Notes: generated by a model from the sequence alone, not told the origin. Shown: positions 1 through 7,918, numbered from the stretch's first letter. The stretch: DNA of 41,217 nt from 2-01-FULL-39-10-A sp964565795 (GCA_964565795.1 CAZMGC010000007.1:1-41217); one strand, 5' to 3'. Made by a program: numbers and translations.

Positions 1-221
1 TGAGCAGATTCATTAGCAACTTTTACGCGTGACTCCATCGCATCTTTTTGAATTGGTGAGGTTAATAGAACAAGACTTCCTAATGAGCCCACTGCTAGTT
101 GCTTAGTGTTATCCGCAAGCCACCTAAAGGAGTCTGTGTGTTTCTGGGCAATTGTCTCCTGGAGATCCCTGTGTCTTTTAGTCCATTTATCTTTTAGAAA
201 CTGATAATTAGGAGACTGCAT
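1..221 (-). CDS. Unrecognised protein, N-terminal part (runs off window)
   Basis: An open frame starts at the ATG at 221-219 and stays open to the window edge, giving about 73 residues. It begins MQSPNYQFLKDKWTKRH, a strongly charged amphipathic stretch, and is followed by a hydrophobic helix (LAVGSLGSLVLLTSP) that could be a single membrane segment or buried helix. I do not recognise the family. The stop codon is outside the window. The upstream sequence runs into the assembly gap, so its promoter and neighbours cannot be judged. Confidence 0.55.
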   Translation of the reverse strand, partial: MQSPNYQFLKDKWTKRHRDLQETIAQKHTDSFRWLADNTKQLAVGSLGSLVLLTSPIQKDAMESRVKVANESA

Positions 222-276
222 ATAAAAATTGTAACAAAAAATAGTTGTTGCAAGCAATTTTTTATTGATACAATAT

Positions 277-286
277 NNNNNNNNNN
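277..286. other. Assembly gap (10 N)
   Basis: Ten consecutive N mark a scaffold join of unknown true length. Genes on either side need not be adjacent in the genome. Confidence 0.99.
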
Positions 287-320
287 GCCTCAAAAGTTTA
301 TCGATAAAGCAAAACTACTT

Positions 321-476
321 ATGGCAAAATTATCTGAAGAAGCGCGCGAAAGATTATTTGAGATAGCTTTATTTTTAACAGGATTAATTGGGCTTTTAAT
401 TCTTTTCACTGTACTTTATCAGGGGCCAAGATTTATTTTTAACAGAATCCTTGAATACTTCGGAGTATCAGTCTAG
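321..476 (+). CDS. Small single-pass membrane protein (possibly 5'-truncated by the gap)
   Basis: A 51-codon frame from ATG 321 to TAG 474-476. It has a charged N-terminus (MAKLSEEARERLFE), one strongly hydrophobic helix at about residues 14-34 and a short basic/aromatic tail. The frame is also open upstream to the gap edge (reading PQKFIDKAKLL before the ATG), so the real protein may begin inside the missing sequence. It converges on the DUF378 gene, with a hairpin between them. Function unknown. Confidence 0.5.
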   Translation: MAKLSEEARERLFEIALFLTGLIGLLILFTVLYQGPRFIFNRILEYFGVSV

Positions 477-489
477 TTTCCCAAATTAT

Positions 490-541
490 AACCTCACCCT
501 TTTCGACTATTTAATTTTACTTTTGTCAAAAGAGTGAGGTT
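490..541. terminator. Hairpin between convergent genes
   Basis: AACCTCACCCTTTTCGAC at 490 pairs almost perfectly with GTCAAAAGAGTGAGGTT ending at 541 around a T-rich loop. It lies between two convergent genes, where a bidirectional terminator is expected, although no long U-tract follows on either strand. Confidence 0.5.
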
Positions 542-569
542 AATAAGTACTTTTCAGTAGCCGATTGGT

Positions 570-800
570 TTACTTTTTCGACATTTTCATCCACCAATCG
601 TAGAATAGCCATACTCCGGCTACTCCTACTAAAATGTATACAACCCATTCAACCTGAGGCCATGCTCCGAGCAACATATTCACTAAGTTCCAGTTAGCGT
701 TCATGAATCCTCCAAGTCCAATAAGTCCCCAGTTAACAGCTCCTACAACAACTAAGAGAGTTGCAACTAGTTGTACCCATTTCATCGTATCTTTACTCAT
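570..800 (-). CDS. DUF378 family small membrane protein
   Basis: A 76-residue protein with hydrophobic segments at about residues 10-30 and 47-68. It carries the family signature of a V-G-A-x-N-W-G-L-x-G run followed by a tryptophan-rich second half, matching DUF378 (YuzA-like) proteins, which are usually 60-80 residues. The role is unknown. I take ATG 800-798 as the start, because an excellent GGAGGTG Shine-Dalgarno sits about 8 nt upstream of it. The in-frame GTG at 809 overlaps that Shine-Dalgarno and is unlikely to be used. Confidence 0.85.
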   Translation of the reverse strand: MSKDTMKWVQLVATLLVVVGAVNWGLIGLGGFMNANWNLVNMLLGAWPQVEWVVYILVGVAGVWLFYDWWMKMSKK

Positions 801-900
801 GTATTTCACCTCCCTCCGTAAGTAGTCTCTATATATTTAGTTAGACATATCCCAAAAATCCTGTCAAGTGCTTACTAAGATTGAGGGTTTTTGAATATTT

Positions 901-948
901 ATGTTCTAGTTTTATTCTATTGTTTTGCGTAAATTATTCCGGTATATT
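901..948 (+). promoter_or_regulatory. Promoter/operator copy 1 (possible damage-response box)
   Basis: TTGTTT (920-925), a 17-nt spacer and TATATT (943-948) form a near-consensus sigma-70 promoter. The 39 bases 901-939 match 1695-1733 at 35 of 39 positions, including identical CGTAAATTATTC inside the spacer. ATG 956 lies 7 nt after the -10, so the transcript would be leaderless. Confidence 0.6.
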
Positions 949-955
949 AATTAGT

Positions 956-1018
956 ATGAAACTGCCCAAATTCTTCCAAAAAGTTCTCCGAATGTATGCT
1001 TACTGGATACTTCTTTAA
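956..1018 (+). CDS. Candidate 20-residue peptide under the shared promoter
   Basis: ATG 956 to TAA 1016-1018 encodes a cationic, hydrophobic peptide (MKLPKFFQKVLRMYAYW plus ILL). It sits 7 nt after the TATATT box, the same promoter-to-start spacing as many genes in this window, and its promoter is nearly identical to that of the umuC operon. Its 3' end overlaps the convergent SRAP stop codon. Size and amphipathicity recall SOS-induced membrane peptides such as TisB or SidA, but no homology is claimed. It could instead be the remnant of a lost gene. Confidence 0.35.
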   Translation: MKLPKFFQKVLRMYAYWILL

Positions 1019-1662
1019 TGTTGAGGTTTAATAATATTTGAAGAATTGTTTTTAGGAGAGTTTACAGCTTGAGAAACTGGGTATGCTTCCATTTCATCTG
1101 ACGGAAATGGCTTTAAGAATTTTATTAAATGTTCAAATTCTACAGTATCAGGATTTAACCATTCATCTTCATCTTCTTTTCTAAGAATTACAGGAATTCG
1201 ATCATGAACGGGTTCCATTATGGAATTTGCTTCAGTAGTTAACATAATAAATCCAGTTTTTTCTTTTTTATTCTTATCTAGGTAATCAATCATAAATCCT
1301 GCTAAGCCCATTAAGTCTTTATTTTTTAATCTAAATAAATATGGTTGTTTGGATTTTTCAGTTCTTTTCCATTCGAAGAAATAATTTGCCGGAATAATGC
1401 ATCTTCTTTCCTGAATTGCTTTTTTCCAAATATTATTGGATTCTAATTTATCGGTTCTAGCATTAATAGTGAAGTATTTATTGTAAAGTAGTGCTCCCCA
1501 CTCTCTTAGATGAACTGAATTCGGACTATGCCTTTCTATTATTGGCATTTCAAGGGTTGGAGCTACATTATAATTTTCTTTAAATTCAAATTTAGGTAAA
1601 TCTGCATCGAATCTTTCGCTTAAATCTCGGGGTTTTGTTATTAGTCCATATCGTCCACACAT
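1015..1662 (-). CDS. SRAP (SOS response-associated peptidase) / HMCES-YedK family
   Basis: About 215 residues. Members of this family shield abasic sites in single-stranded DNA by forming a thiazolidine crosslink through Cys2. The hallmarks are present: MCGRY with Cys2 exposed after Met removal, NVAPT (32-36), NARTDKLES with Asn67, RRCIIPANYFFEWK with Glu97 and MEPVHDRIPVIL with His153. The start is ATG 1662 because Cys must be residue 2; a GTG 15 nt upstream would bury it. TATAAT at 1669-1674 lies 6 nt before this ATG, implying a leaderless mRNA. It is divergent from the polymerase operon and shares its control region. Confidence 0.93.
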   Translation of the reverse strand: MCGRYGLITKPRDLSERFDADLPKFEFKENYNVAPTLEMPIIERHSPNSVHLREWGALLYNKYFTINARTDKLESNNIWKKAIQERRCIIPANYFFEWKRTEKSKQPYLFRLKNKDLMGLAGFMIDYLDKNKKEKTGFIMLTTEANSIMEPVHDRIPVILRKEDEDEWLNPDTVEFEHLIKFLKPFPSDEMEAYPVSQAVNSPKNNSSNIIKPQH

Positions 1663-1668
1663 GCCATT

Positions 1669-1674
1669 ATTATA
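1669..1674 (-). promoter_or_regulatory. -10 box of the SRAP gene
   Basis: TATAAT on the minus strand, 6 nt upstream of ATG 1662. The corresponding -35 region falls in operator copy 2, so one regulator could control both divergent transcripts. Confidence 0.55.
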
Positions 1675-1694
1675 CACCTGTAAAACTGATATAG

Positions 1695-1742
1695 ATGTTC
1701 TACTTTTGTTCTGTTGTTTTTCGTAAATTATTCTACTATGCT
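1695..1742 (+). promoter_or_regulatory. Promoter/operator copy 2, upstream of the polymerase operon
   Basis: TTGTTT (1714-1719), a 17-nt spacer and TATGCT (1737-1742). Bases 1695-1733 match 901-939 at 35 of 39 positions. Two direct TGTTCT half-sites occur just upstream of and overlapping the -35. Placement between SRAP and a Y-family polymerase suggests damage control, but no LexA gene is visible here. Confidence 0.6.
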
Positions 1743-1760
1743 AACTAAAGGTTTCTGCCT

Positions 1761-2021
1761 ATGATTGAGCATATTAACGAACAAATAGATTGCATATGCA
1801 TTTACGAGAAGCTGGGAGCAATTGTAAAACCTTATAAGATAAAGTGGAATGGTAGAGTTTATAAGATTACTACACTTGGTTACCATCACGTAAGACGCGA
1901 TGGTAGATATATTCACCACATTTTCTCAGTTGCTACGGAGACATTAGCATTTAAGCTTAGATTAGACAGTGAAACATTGCATTGGTACGTAGAGGAGGTT
2001 AGTGATGGAGCTCCCAATTAA
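1761..2021 (+). CDS. Small protein preceding the Y-family polymerase (DUF6504-like pattern)
   Basis: 86 residues with no signal peptide. The core KPYKIKWNGRVYKI followed by an alternating hydrophobic/aromatic pattern ending in LHWYVEEV resembles the small beta-rich DUF6504 partners found next to ImuB/DinB-like polymerases. This is a pattern resemblance, not a proven homology. It is first in an apparent two-gene operon: its last 17 bases overlap the start of the polymerase gene, so translation is probably coupled. The start ATG 1761 has a weak AAAGG element 9 nt upstream. Confidence 0.6.
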   Translation: MIEHINEQIDCICIYEKLGAIVKPYKIKWNGRVYKITTLGYHHVRRDGRYIHHIFSVATETLAFKLRLDSETLHWYVEEVSDGAPN

Positions 2022-3270
2022 CAGAAATAAACCTTTAACAATGCATGTAGATTTAAATTCTGCATATGCGACCATTGAGCAGCAAGCAAATCCTTTACTT
2101 CGCGGAAAACCATTAGTGGTAGCTGCCTACTCTACTCCAAGTGCTTGTATTGTCGCTCCAAGTATTGAAGCAAAAAGATTTGGAATAAAAACTGGCATGA
2201 GGATAAGAGAGGCAAGGCTTTTATGTAATGATATTGTGGTAAGAACACCGGATCCTGATAAATATTTCGACGTGAATATAAGGCTTAGACATATATTCCA
2301 AGATTACACTCCGGACTTTCATCCTAAATCCATAGATGAATTTGTTTTAAATTTCTCAAGTGTTGAAAAATTAACACCAGACTTAATAAAAATATCTTAT
2401 GAAATTAAAAAAAGAATAAGAGAAGAGATTGGCGATTGGATGAAATGTAATATTGGAATTTCCACTAATAGATTTCTAGCAAAATTAGCCGCTTCACTTC
2501 ACAAGCCTGATGGTTTAGATGTTATAGACCATGAAAACCTGTTAGATATTTATTCTAAAGTTTCACTTTTAGACTTAAATGGAATTAATGTTAGATTTCA
2601 GGCTCGTCTTAATTCTATGGGAATTTTTACTCCTTTAGATTTTTATAATGCCAGATGTGAGCTTCTCCAGAAACAAGTTTTCAAAAGTATTATTGGCAGA
2701 TATTGGTATGAAAGATTAAGAGGCCATGAGGTTGATGATGTAGAATTTGAAACAAAAAGCATAGGTCAACAGTATGCGCTTCCCCGCCCCACGAATGATC
2801 CACGTGAGCTTTCAAGACTGATCTTAAAGCTCTGCGAAAAAATGGGAAGAAGATTAAGAAGATTTAGTATGGTGGCATATGGCATGCATGTAAGCTTGGT
2901 CTACGATGATTGGACGCATTGGCATAGAGGAAGAATGATGGAGACTGAAATGTATACCACCCAAGAGCTATTTATAAAGGCTCTATTTGTTTTAAATCAA
3001 AGACCGGAAAATAAGAAAGTTTCCAAATTAAGTGTATCTTGTTACTCTTTAGAGGAATCTGGAAAATCTCAAATGTCTTTATTTGATTTTAATGATGAGA
3101 AAGCTAAGAAAAGAAAAGTTTCCAACGCTATGGATGAAATAAATGATAGGTATGGAGAATTTGTTATTACTCCAGCATTAATGATGGGAATGAGTAATCA
3201 AATCATAAAAAGAGTACCTTTCGGAAATGTAAAAGAATTAGAGGATTTGTATGGAGTAGGAGTTATTTAG
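2005..3270 (+). CDS. Y-family DNA polymerase (DinB/UmuC type)
   Basis: 421 residues; error-prone translesion polymerase. The palm motif HVDLNSAYA carries metal-binding Asp16 and the probable steric-gate Tyr21, and SIDEF carries catalytic Asp111-Glu112. The GISTNRFLAKLAA and GLDVI segments match the palm/thumb of the family. Near the C-terminus, QMSLF fits the beta-clamp binding motif (QLS/DLF). I chose ATG 2005 because AGGAGG at 1993-1998 is 6 nt upstream; an in-frame GTG at 2002 would be too close. It overlaps the previous gene by 17 nt and converges with the ATP-cone nuclease gene with a 4-nt overlap. Confidence 0.93.
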   Translation: MELPINRNKPLTMHVDLNSAYATIEQQANPLLRGKPLVVAAYSTPSACIVAPSIEAKRFGIKTGMRIREARLLCNDIVVRTPDPDKYFDVNIRLRHIFQDYTPDFHPKSIDEFVLNFSSVEKLTPDLIKISYEIKKRIREEIGDWMKCNIGISTNRFLAKLAASLHKPDGLDVIDHENLLDIYSKVSLLDLNGINVRFQARLNSMGIFTPLDFYNARCELLQKQVFKSIIGRYWYERLRGHEVDDVEFETKSIGQQYALPRPTNDPRELSRLILKLCEKMGRRLRRFSMVAYGMHVSLVYDDWTHWHRGRMMETEMYTTQELFIKALFVLNQRPENKKVSKLSVSCYSLEESGKSQMSLFDFNDEKAKKRKVSNAMDEINDRYGEFVITPALMMGMSNQIIKRVPFGNVKELEDLYGVGVI

Positions 3271-4076
3271 ATCATGCAGACGCGCTTGGCTTCGTCTAAA
3301 ACTTCATCTCTCTTGTTAATTGGAATAGAGATTTGATTTAAAAGCTGGGGGTTTTCGCAAATGTCTTTTACTAAAACTATATTTTTTGCTAGTAATTCCT
3401 GCTTTTGGGGCATGCTTAAAAAAGATAAAGAAGTAACGGGATAAAGTTTATATTTTTCTACTTTTTCTCTAAGACTCTCCCCTTCTGGATGTTCCCAGCT
3501 TAAAATCTGAACACTTTCGCAGTCTGAATAAGCTAATGCATCAACTGTTATCTTTGTATTAGTGACTAACATGACTTTCGTAAATCCGTGCTTAACCTTA
3601 AGGTCATCAAATCTGGCTTTTGTGTAAAGTGCTACCTGAATATCAGAGCGAGACCCTGGGCGATTATGGAATTTACATTCGACCATGATCTTCTCAGTAG
3701 CATTTTGAGCAATAATGTCTACTTCATGATTTACGCATTTACCCATCAGAATTTCTCCCACTATGGTTTCATAGCCTTCTTTTTTTAGAACCTCTGCTAC
3801 ATATGCTTCGAAAGGAAAACCAGTTGGGCCTAAATCCATAAGTGCTCGTTTTAATGAGTATTTATTTTTATAATAAGGGCTTTTAGTATGCCCCAGGTAT
3901 TCTTCCAGATGGTAATAAATTTCATGAGTTGGAATATTTTCGTAGAGGTTAGATTTTACATGCTCAACGACTTCTGCCTGTAAGTTTTCGGGAATTCCAG
4001 CGCGTCTTATGGAGTCAATTAATTTTTTTTCTGAAAAATCTTCGCTTTCGCCATTGGCTTTAATAACTTTGGGCAT
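3267..4076 (-). CDS. ATP-cone / Mrr-like restriction endonuclease protein
   Basis: 269 residues in two parts. Residues 1-85 resemble the ATP-cone nucleotide-sensing domain (MPKVIKANGESEDFSEKKLIDSI pattern) known from ribonucleotide reductases and NrdR. Residues 86-195 resemble a type IV/Mrr PD-(D/E)xK nuclease, with Asp120 in HEVDII and Glu133-x-Lys135 in MVECKFH as the likely catalytic set. Families with this architecture are widespread but uncharacterised; control of a nuclease by dATP/ATP is a plausible inference. A GATAAT box lies 6 nt upstream of the start, suggesting a leaderless mRNA. Confidence 0.8.
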   Translation of the reverse strand: MPKVIKANGESEDFSEKKLIDSIRRAGIPENLQAEVVEHVKSNLYENIPTHEIYYHLEEYLGHTKSPYYKNKYSLKRALMDLGPTGFPFEAYVAEVLKKEGYETIVGEILMGKCVNHEVDIIAQNATEKIMVECKFHNRPGSRSDIQVALYTKARFDDLKVKHGFTKVMLVTNTKITVDALAYSDCESVQILSWEHPEGESLREKVEKYKLYPVTSLSFLSMPQKQELLAKNIVLVKDICENPQLLNQISIPINKRDEVLDEAKRVCMI

Positions 4077-4088
4077 AAAGATATATTA

Positions 4089-5516
4089 TCAGGAACTTAT
4101 TCTTTTGAATACATAAAAATTATCCTTATTAAATATAAGTAAAAAATCAGGATCTTTTTTTATGTTCTCAAGCGCTTTAAATTCATATTCGTTTGCAGAT
4201 TTAGTAATTAAAAATAAAACTTTGTCAGCGTTAGCGATCCCATAAGGGACAACATAAATATTTCTTCTGTGAGAGAGATGAGAAGCTAGATTATTTGACG
4301 CGCTCACCGATTCATGTTCTGGAATTTCCTTTATTTGTTCATCTACAAAGGTGCGAATTGGAAGAGGTTTTAGGAACATATCTAGATTTGGTTTTTTTGC
4401 ACCCGGTAAAGGACCAAATGTATAGGCGCTAATTAAAGTAGTAATAAGAATTAAAATACCAAACGCCATATAAGGTACTTCCGAAATGTGTTTTTTAATA
4501 TATTTAATTGCAAATATTGTGGATATGAAAATAAAAGGTGTAACTGTCGAAGAGTATTGATAATAAATTTGGTGGAGTGTAGGATTTGCGCTAAGTAAAT
4601 TTATCCCTAGATCAGGGCCTGCAAAAATTAAAAGTAGAGGAGCGAAAAAAGAAAGATATCCTAGGGGTAAGAATAATTGTTTTAGGTATCCAATTCTGTC
4701 TGGTAAGAGTAGTGTTTGAATAGTTTGAATAGGGTTAAGGAAAATGTTTTTGATAATATCTCCAGGTGAACCTCCAAAATCGGAATAATACTCTAGCGCA
4801 AAGTGGGCACTTCCCAGAGAAGCAGGAATGGCATGCCAGATAAGGTAATAAAAAAGAAAAGCAGAAGTTAAAAATATAAAAGTTCCCAGCTTTTTCTGTT
4901 TGAATACAAACAAAATATAAAGTCCAAAAAGTGCTGTAATGAACCATACTTGTTCTTTAGTAATTCCAGCAAGGGTTAGGAATATGAGAGCGTGAATGAA
5001 ATATTTCTTCTGTATAAAATAAAAAGCTGCTAAGAGAAATGTAGTAGCAAGGGTAACTGAATGAAAATCATAAAGATTTGTATATTGGACTGCAGGATTT
5101 AGGAAGTAGCACAGAGATAGGATAACTGCTAATGTGCGATTTTCTAAGATGTGTCTAGCGATTAGATATACAAAAATTCCGCCAAGTGAAAGAACTAAAG
5201 TTTGGATAAAAAGAAGCATTCGTGGGTCTTGCCATAGTGCGTAGAAAGGAGAAATAAGAACTAAGATAAAATCTGCATGAAATGCTAGTCGGGAAACTTC
5301 ACGAGTTCCATTCGGATCAGTTAGAGTAAATAAATTTCCTTGAGTTGTGTTCCAGACTGTCTGAGCCATGTTTCCCAGATCAAATCTTCCCGTATAGTAA
5401 TTATCATACCTAAGAAAGCTCGCAATATTGAAATAAATGGAGTAAATAAAAGCGAAAATTACAACAGAGATTTCCTGCCAGTGATATTTTATTTTTTTAA
5501 AGGTAATTTTTTCCAT
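4089..5516 (-). CDS. DUF2079 polytopic membrane protein
   Basis: 475 residues with about ten hydrophobic segments. The first loop has the DUF2079 signature RFDLGNMAQTVWNT, followed by HADFILVLISPFYALW, a pattern reminiscent of GT-C glycosyltransferases in which acidic/His residues of the first extracellular loop form the active site. The soluble C-terminus (about residues 395-475) follows the last membrane segment. It overlaps the upstream flippase-like gene by 28 nt on the same strand, so the two are probably translated together in envelope glycan or lipid assembly (inference). Substrate unknown. Confidence 0.8.
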   Translation of the reverse strand: MEKITFKKIKYHWQEISVVIFAFIYSIYFNIASFLRYDNYYTGRFDLGNMAQTVWNTTQGNLFTLTDPNGTREVSRLAFHADFILVLISPFYALWQDPRMLLFIQTLVLSLGGIFVYLIARHILENRTLAVILSLCYFLNPAVQYTNLYDFHSVTLATTFLLAAFYFIQKKYFIHALIFLTLAGITKEQVWFITALFGLYILFVFKQKKLGTFIFLTSAFLFYYLIWHAIPASLGSAHFALEYYSDFGGSPGDIIKNIFLNPIQTIQTLLLPDRIGYLKQLFLPLGYLSFFAPLLLIFAGPDLGINLLSANPTLHQIYYQYSSTVTPFIFISTIFAIKYIKKHISEVPYMAFGILILITTLISAYTFGPLPGAKKPNLDMFLKPLPIRTFVDEQIKEIPEHESVSASNNLASHLSHRRNIYVVPYGIANADKVLFLITKSANEYEFKALENIKKDPDFLLIFNKDNFYVFKRISS

Positions 5517-6403
5517 AAAAAAGTAAAAAGTAGAAATATAAGTTCAGATAATATTAAAATAACTCTGGAAAATATTGCAATAAGTGCTGCTTGAGGAAGT
5601 AATATGCTTTTTGAAAGTCCAAAAGTTATAACTGCCTCTCTTACTCCCAATCCGGACGGAGTTAAAAATGAGAGATATCCTACAAGAAGGGAGAAAGAAA
5701 AGAATCCGACATATTCTAAAAATTTTGAAAAGTCTAATGGGAATAATGAATATGCTGAGAAAAATGTTCCTGCTCCGAAAAAGAAACAGGACACTACATA
5801 AATTGTAAAAAATATTAAATTATCTTTTGTGCTTAGGAGTGGTACTATTTTTTTGAATTTTCCCAATGGAAGATTTGCGGAAAATAAGAAGATCGAGATA
5901 AAAATTATTATTAAAGCAAAAATTATAAGGGATATGTTTGGTATGTTTAAATTAAAATAACTAATGACCAATGGGATTGAAAGAATAGATAAAAATAAAG
6001 ATGCAGAGATTACGAGTTCGATTTCATATAAAAGCCCCTTTGCGATAATTTTCTTAGGAACTCCTTTTTCTTCAAAAAGAGAAACTCTTCCTAAAAAAGA
6101 CCAGACATTCCCTGGGACAAATCTTTTTAGTTCTGAAAATTCCCATCTGTAAATTGAATCTTTTAGATTAAGCTTATACCCTTCTTTTTTTAAGAATAAT
6201 TGCCATGCGTACGCCCTCAAATAAAACCATAAAAAAAAGAAAATGAGGCCAAAAAAGAGATAGATAGGATTTATGCTGGAAATATTAAATAAAGCTTCTC
6301 CCCCGGTATTTTTTAAAAATCTAAAGACATAAATAATTGCTACGATTGAAAGAGGCCACCCAATTAAAAATTTACCCCAAGAAATAAGCTGAGAATTTCC
6401 CAC
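5489..6403 (-). CDS. LPG-synthase-TM / UPF0104 family flippase-like protein
   Basis: 304 residues, almost entirely membrane-embedded (about eight segments). It shows the family features WEFSELKRFVPGNVWSFLGRV, a central polar stretch of a lipid flippase fold, and FLTPSGLGVREA near the C-terminus. This matches the lysylphosphatidylglycerol-synthetase transmembrane/AglD-like family without the MprF catalytic domain. The start is GTG 6403-6401, with TATAAT 6 nt upstream (leaderless). It is followed by the overlapping DUF2079 gene. Confidence 0.85.
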   Translation of the reverse strand: MGNSQLISWGKFLIGWPLSIVAIIYVFRFLKNTGGEALFNISSINPIYLFFGLIFFFLWFYLRAYAWQLFLKKEGYKLNLKDSIYRWEFSELKRFVPGNVWSFLGRVSLFEEKGVPKKIIAKGLLYEIELVISASLFLSILSIPLVISYFNLNIPNISLIIFALIIIFISIFLFSANLPLGKFKKIVPLLSTKDNLIFFTIYVVSCFFFGAGTFFSAYSLFPLDFSKFLEYVGFFSFSLLVGYLSFLTPSGLGVREAVITFGLSKSILLPQAALIAIFSRVILILSELIFLLFTFLWKKLPLKK

Positions 6404-6409
6404 ATTTAA

Positions 6410-6415
6410 ATTATA
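6410..6415 (-). promoter_or_regulatory. -10 box, leaderless GTG start
   Basis: TATAAT 6 nt upstream of GTG 6403, supporting that start and a leaderless transcript for the flippase-like/DUF2079 operon. Confidence 0.55.
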
Positions 6416-6441
6416 TCTGAACTGCTTTCTGTTGCCAATGA

Positions 6442-7005
6442 CTATGGAGTTAAGTTTGGAGTAACTGTTGGTGTTAGGCTAACAGAGCCCCCAGAGTAGT
6501 TAAAGTTTCTCGTTAGTGTCTTCTGTGAGGTGTTAACCACGCTTTTAACTCTTAGATCAAATTTTATATCTCCATTTGGGAGATTATATAAGGCAATTGA
6601 GCGGTCATCATAAGAAGACCATGAGCCGTTATTGATTCTGTAAGACCATACAACTTCACAAAAACCTTCTGATTCATATACGATATCGACTGATACAGGG
6701 TTTCCCGATACATTATCCCCTTCTTCAGGGTTCGTAATGCTTATGTCCCCTATTCCAGGTTCACATGCTTCAGAGGTTACAATCACTTCTTCTTTTTCTG
6801 GTGCGCTTTGAGTAATAACAATTGTTTGATTTTTAGGTGTTTCTTTTTCATCGTCTGCTTTTAAATTATTCAAATTTAAAATTATAACGGTTAAAAGCAC
6901 AGGAATAGTAAGAAGAGCTGTGAAGAACTCAATATGCGGTTTTTTGGTATGAAATTCTTTTACTGATTTTTTAAAACTTTTCCAATTTTTTGAAATTATT
7001 TCCAT
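6442..7005 (-). CDS. Membrane-anchored extracellular Ig-like domain protein
   Basis: 187 residues. A basic cytoplasmic N-terminus (about 1-25) is followed by one membrane helix (about 27-48), a charged Glu/Lys-rich linker and a compact domain with an Ig/Fn3-like beta pattern (DISITNPEEGDNVSGNPVSVDIVYES through WSYRINNGSWSSYDDR). Two cysteines (Cys83 and Cys117 by my count) could form a disulphide. The C-terminus is a Thr/Pro tail (SLTPTVTPNLTP). Orientation suggests the domain is displayed outside the cell. Function unknown. Confidence 0.65.
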   Translation of the reverse strand: MEIISKNWKSFKKSVKEFHTKKPHIEFFTALLTIPVLLTVIILNLNNLKADDEKETPKNQTIVITQSAPEKEEVIVTSEACEPGIGDISITNPEEGDNVSGNPVSVDIVYESEGFCEVVWSYRINNGSWSSYDDRSIALYNLPNGDIKFDLRVKSVVNTSQKTLTRNFNYSGGSVSLTPTVTPNLTP

Positions 7006-7053
7006 ATGATAAATTCAGATATGACTAAATAATTGTATCAGATTGATGCAAAT

Positions 7054-7749
7054 TTAATTACCCATTTCTCCTTCAGCTTTAAATCTGGCATCTGCATTCC
7101 TAATCTGTAGATAGGGGCTTTCAGCATTACTAGCCATAAAAGATATGACTGCATTTCTCGCAGTTCTTAAATTGTGCCAAAGAGCATGAGCGGGACTAAT
7201 GTCTTGCCCTAGTTTATCTAAATCACCAAGGGTAAAGTCGATAGTTTTATTTCCCCTATTGAATAAGAAAAAATATGCATCGTTTGGGATTAATATATTC
7301 TGCTGTGAGGCGAGTTTTGCATGTTCGATAATTGCATCGGTTAGTGCTGGGGTTATTGCTTCATCTTTTATTAGGGGCAAGCCAATTTCTTGGAGGTTTA
7401 TATTATTGCTTAAAACAATTGTGGAGTTTGCATTTCCGTCTGTCATAAGGATACTTCTTTCGTCTTCACCCATTCGGTATGTAGGAAAAACCTTAAGGCC
7501 AGCCTTTTTTGCTCTTCTATAATTATTAAACGCTCTTTCAGCATCTCTTTTAGCTTTAACCATGTCTCCTCTAAATTTTTTAATTACAAAATTTCTTGGG
7601 CGTCCCAAGACCTCAGTGTCTGCTCTGTAAATTGCTCCAAAGGCACCCCCCGTGGGCATATATGTTTCCTCACTAATACGAATCCATGAAGGTGTGCCGT
7701 CATATTTTATGAATTTAACTAATTTTCCATGTGAAGTAATCTCTGTCAT
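7054..7749 (-). CDS. Divergent protein-kinase-fold protein
   Basis: About 231 residues. It shows a glycine-loop-like GGAFGAIYRA (34-43), a VIKK lysine (57-58), a helix with Glu71 that could pair with it, a catalytic-loop-like ILIPNDAYFF (152-161) and GDLDKLG (175-181) in the place of DFG. The HRD motif is not canonical (PND), so activity is uncertain; small bacterial kinase-like folds often look like this. I chose ATG 7749 because TATAAT lies 7 nt upstream; a longer frame would start inside the promoter. Its target is unknown. Confidence 0.6.
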   Translation of the reverse strand: MTEITSHGKLVKFIKYDGTPSWIRISEETYMPTGGAFGAIYRADTEVLGRPRNFVIKKFRGDMVKAKRDAERAFNNYRRAKKAGLKVFPTYRMGEDERSILMTDGNANSTIVLSNNINLQEIGLPLIKDEAITPALTDAIIEHAKLASQQNILIPNDAYFFLFNRGNKTIDFTLGDLDKLGQDISPAHALWHNLRTARNAVISFMASNAESPYLQIRNADARFKAEGEMGN

Positions 7750-7756
7750 GGGTGGA

Positions 7757-7762
7757 ATTATA
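7757..7762 (-). promoter_or_regulatory. -10 box of the kinase-like gene
   Basis: TATAAT 7 nt upstream of ATG 7749; it decides the start choice. Confidence 0.55.
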
Positions 7763-7813
7763 ATCTTTTTAGGGTAGAAAATCAAACTATAGGACTAAAT
7801 GTTGTTTGATTTG

Positions 7814-7885
7814 TGAGCCGCACAGGATTTGAACCTGTAACCGATTCCTTAAGAGGGAATTGCTCTACCATTGAGCTAGCGGCCC
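7814..7885 (-). tRNA. tRNA-Lys (CTT)
   Basis: A full cloverleaf: acceptor GGGCCGC/GCGGCTC with one G-U pair, D-arm GCTC..GAGC, anticodon loop CTCTTAA giving CUU, and T-arm around GGTTCAAATCC. Discriminator A is followed by CAA, so CCA is not encoded. It is the last element of a same-strand tRNA-Arg / GIY-YIG / tRNA-Lys group. Confidence 0.95.
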
Positions 7886-7910
7886 TAAAAAATGTTCGCA
7901 TTTTTCAGGG
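7883..7910. terminator. Hairpin with TTCG loop between GIY-YIG gene and tRNA-Lys
   Basis: CCCT-a-AAAAATG, loop TTCG, CATTTTT-c-AGGG. The stem is almost perfect and touches the tRNA 5' end, so it may terminate or help process the upstream nuclease transcript. Confidence 0.55.
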
Positions 7911-7918
7911 TAAACCCG

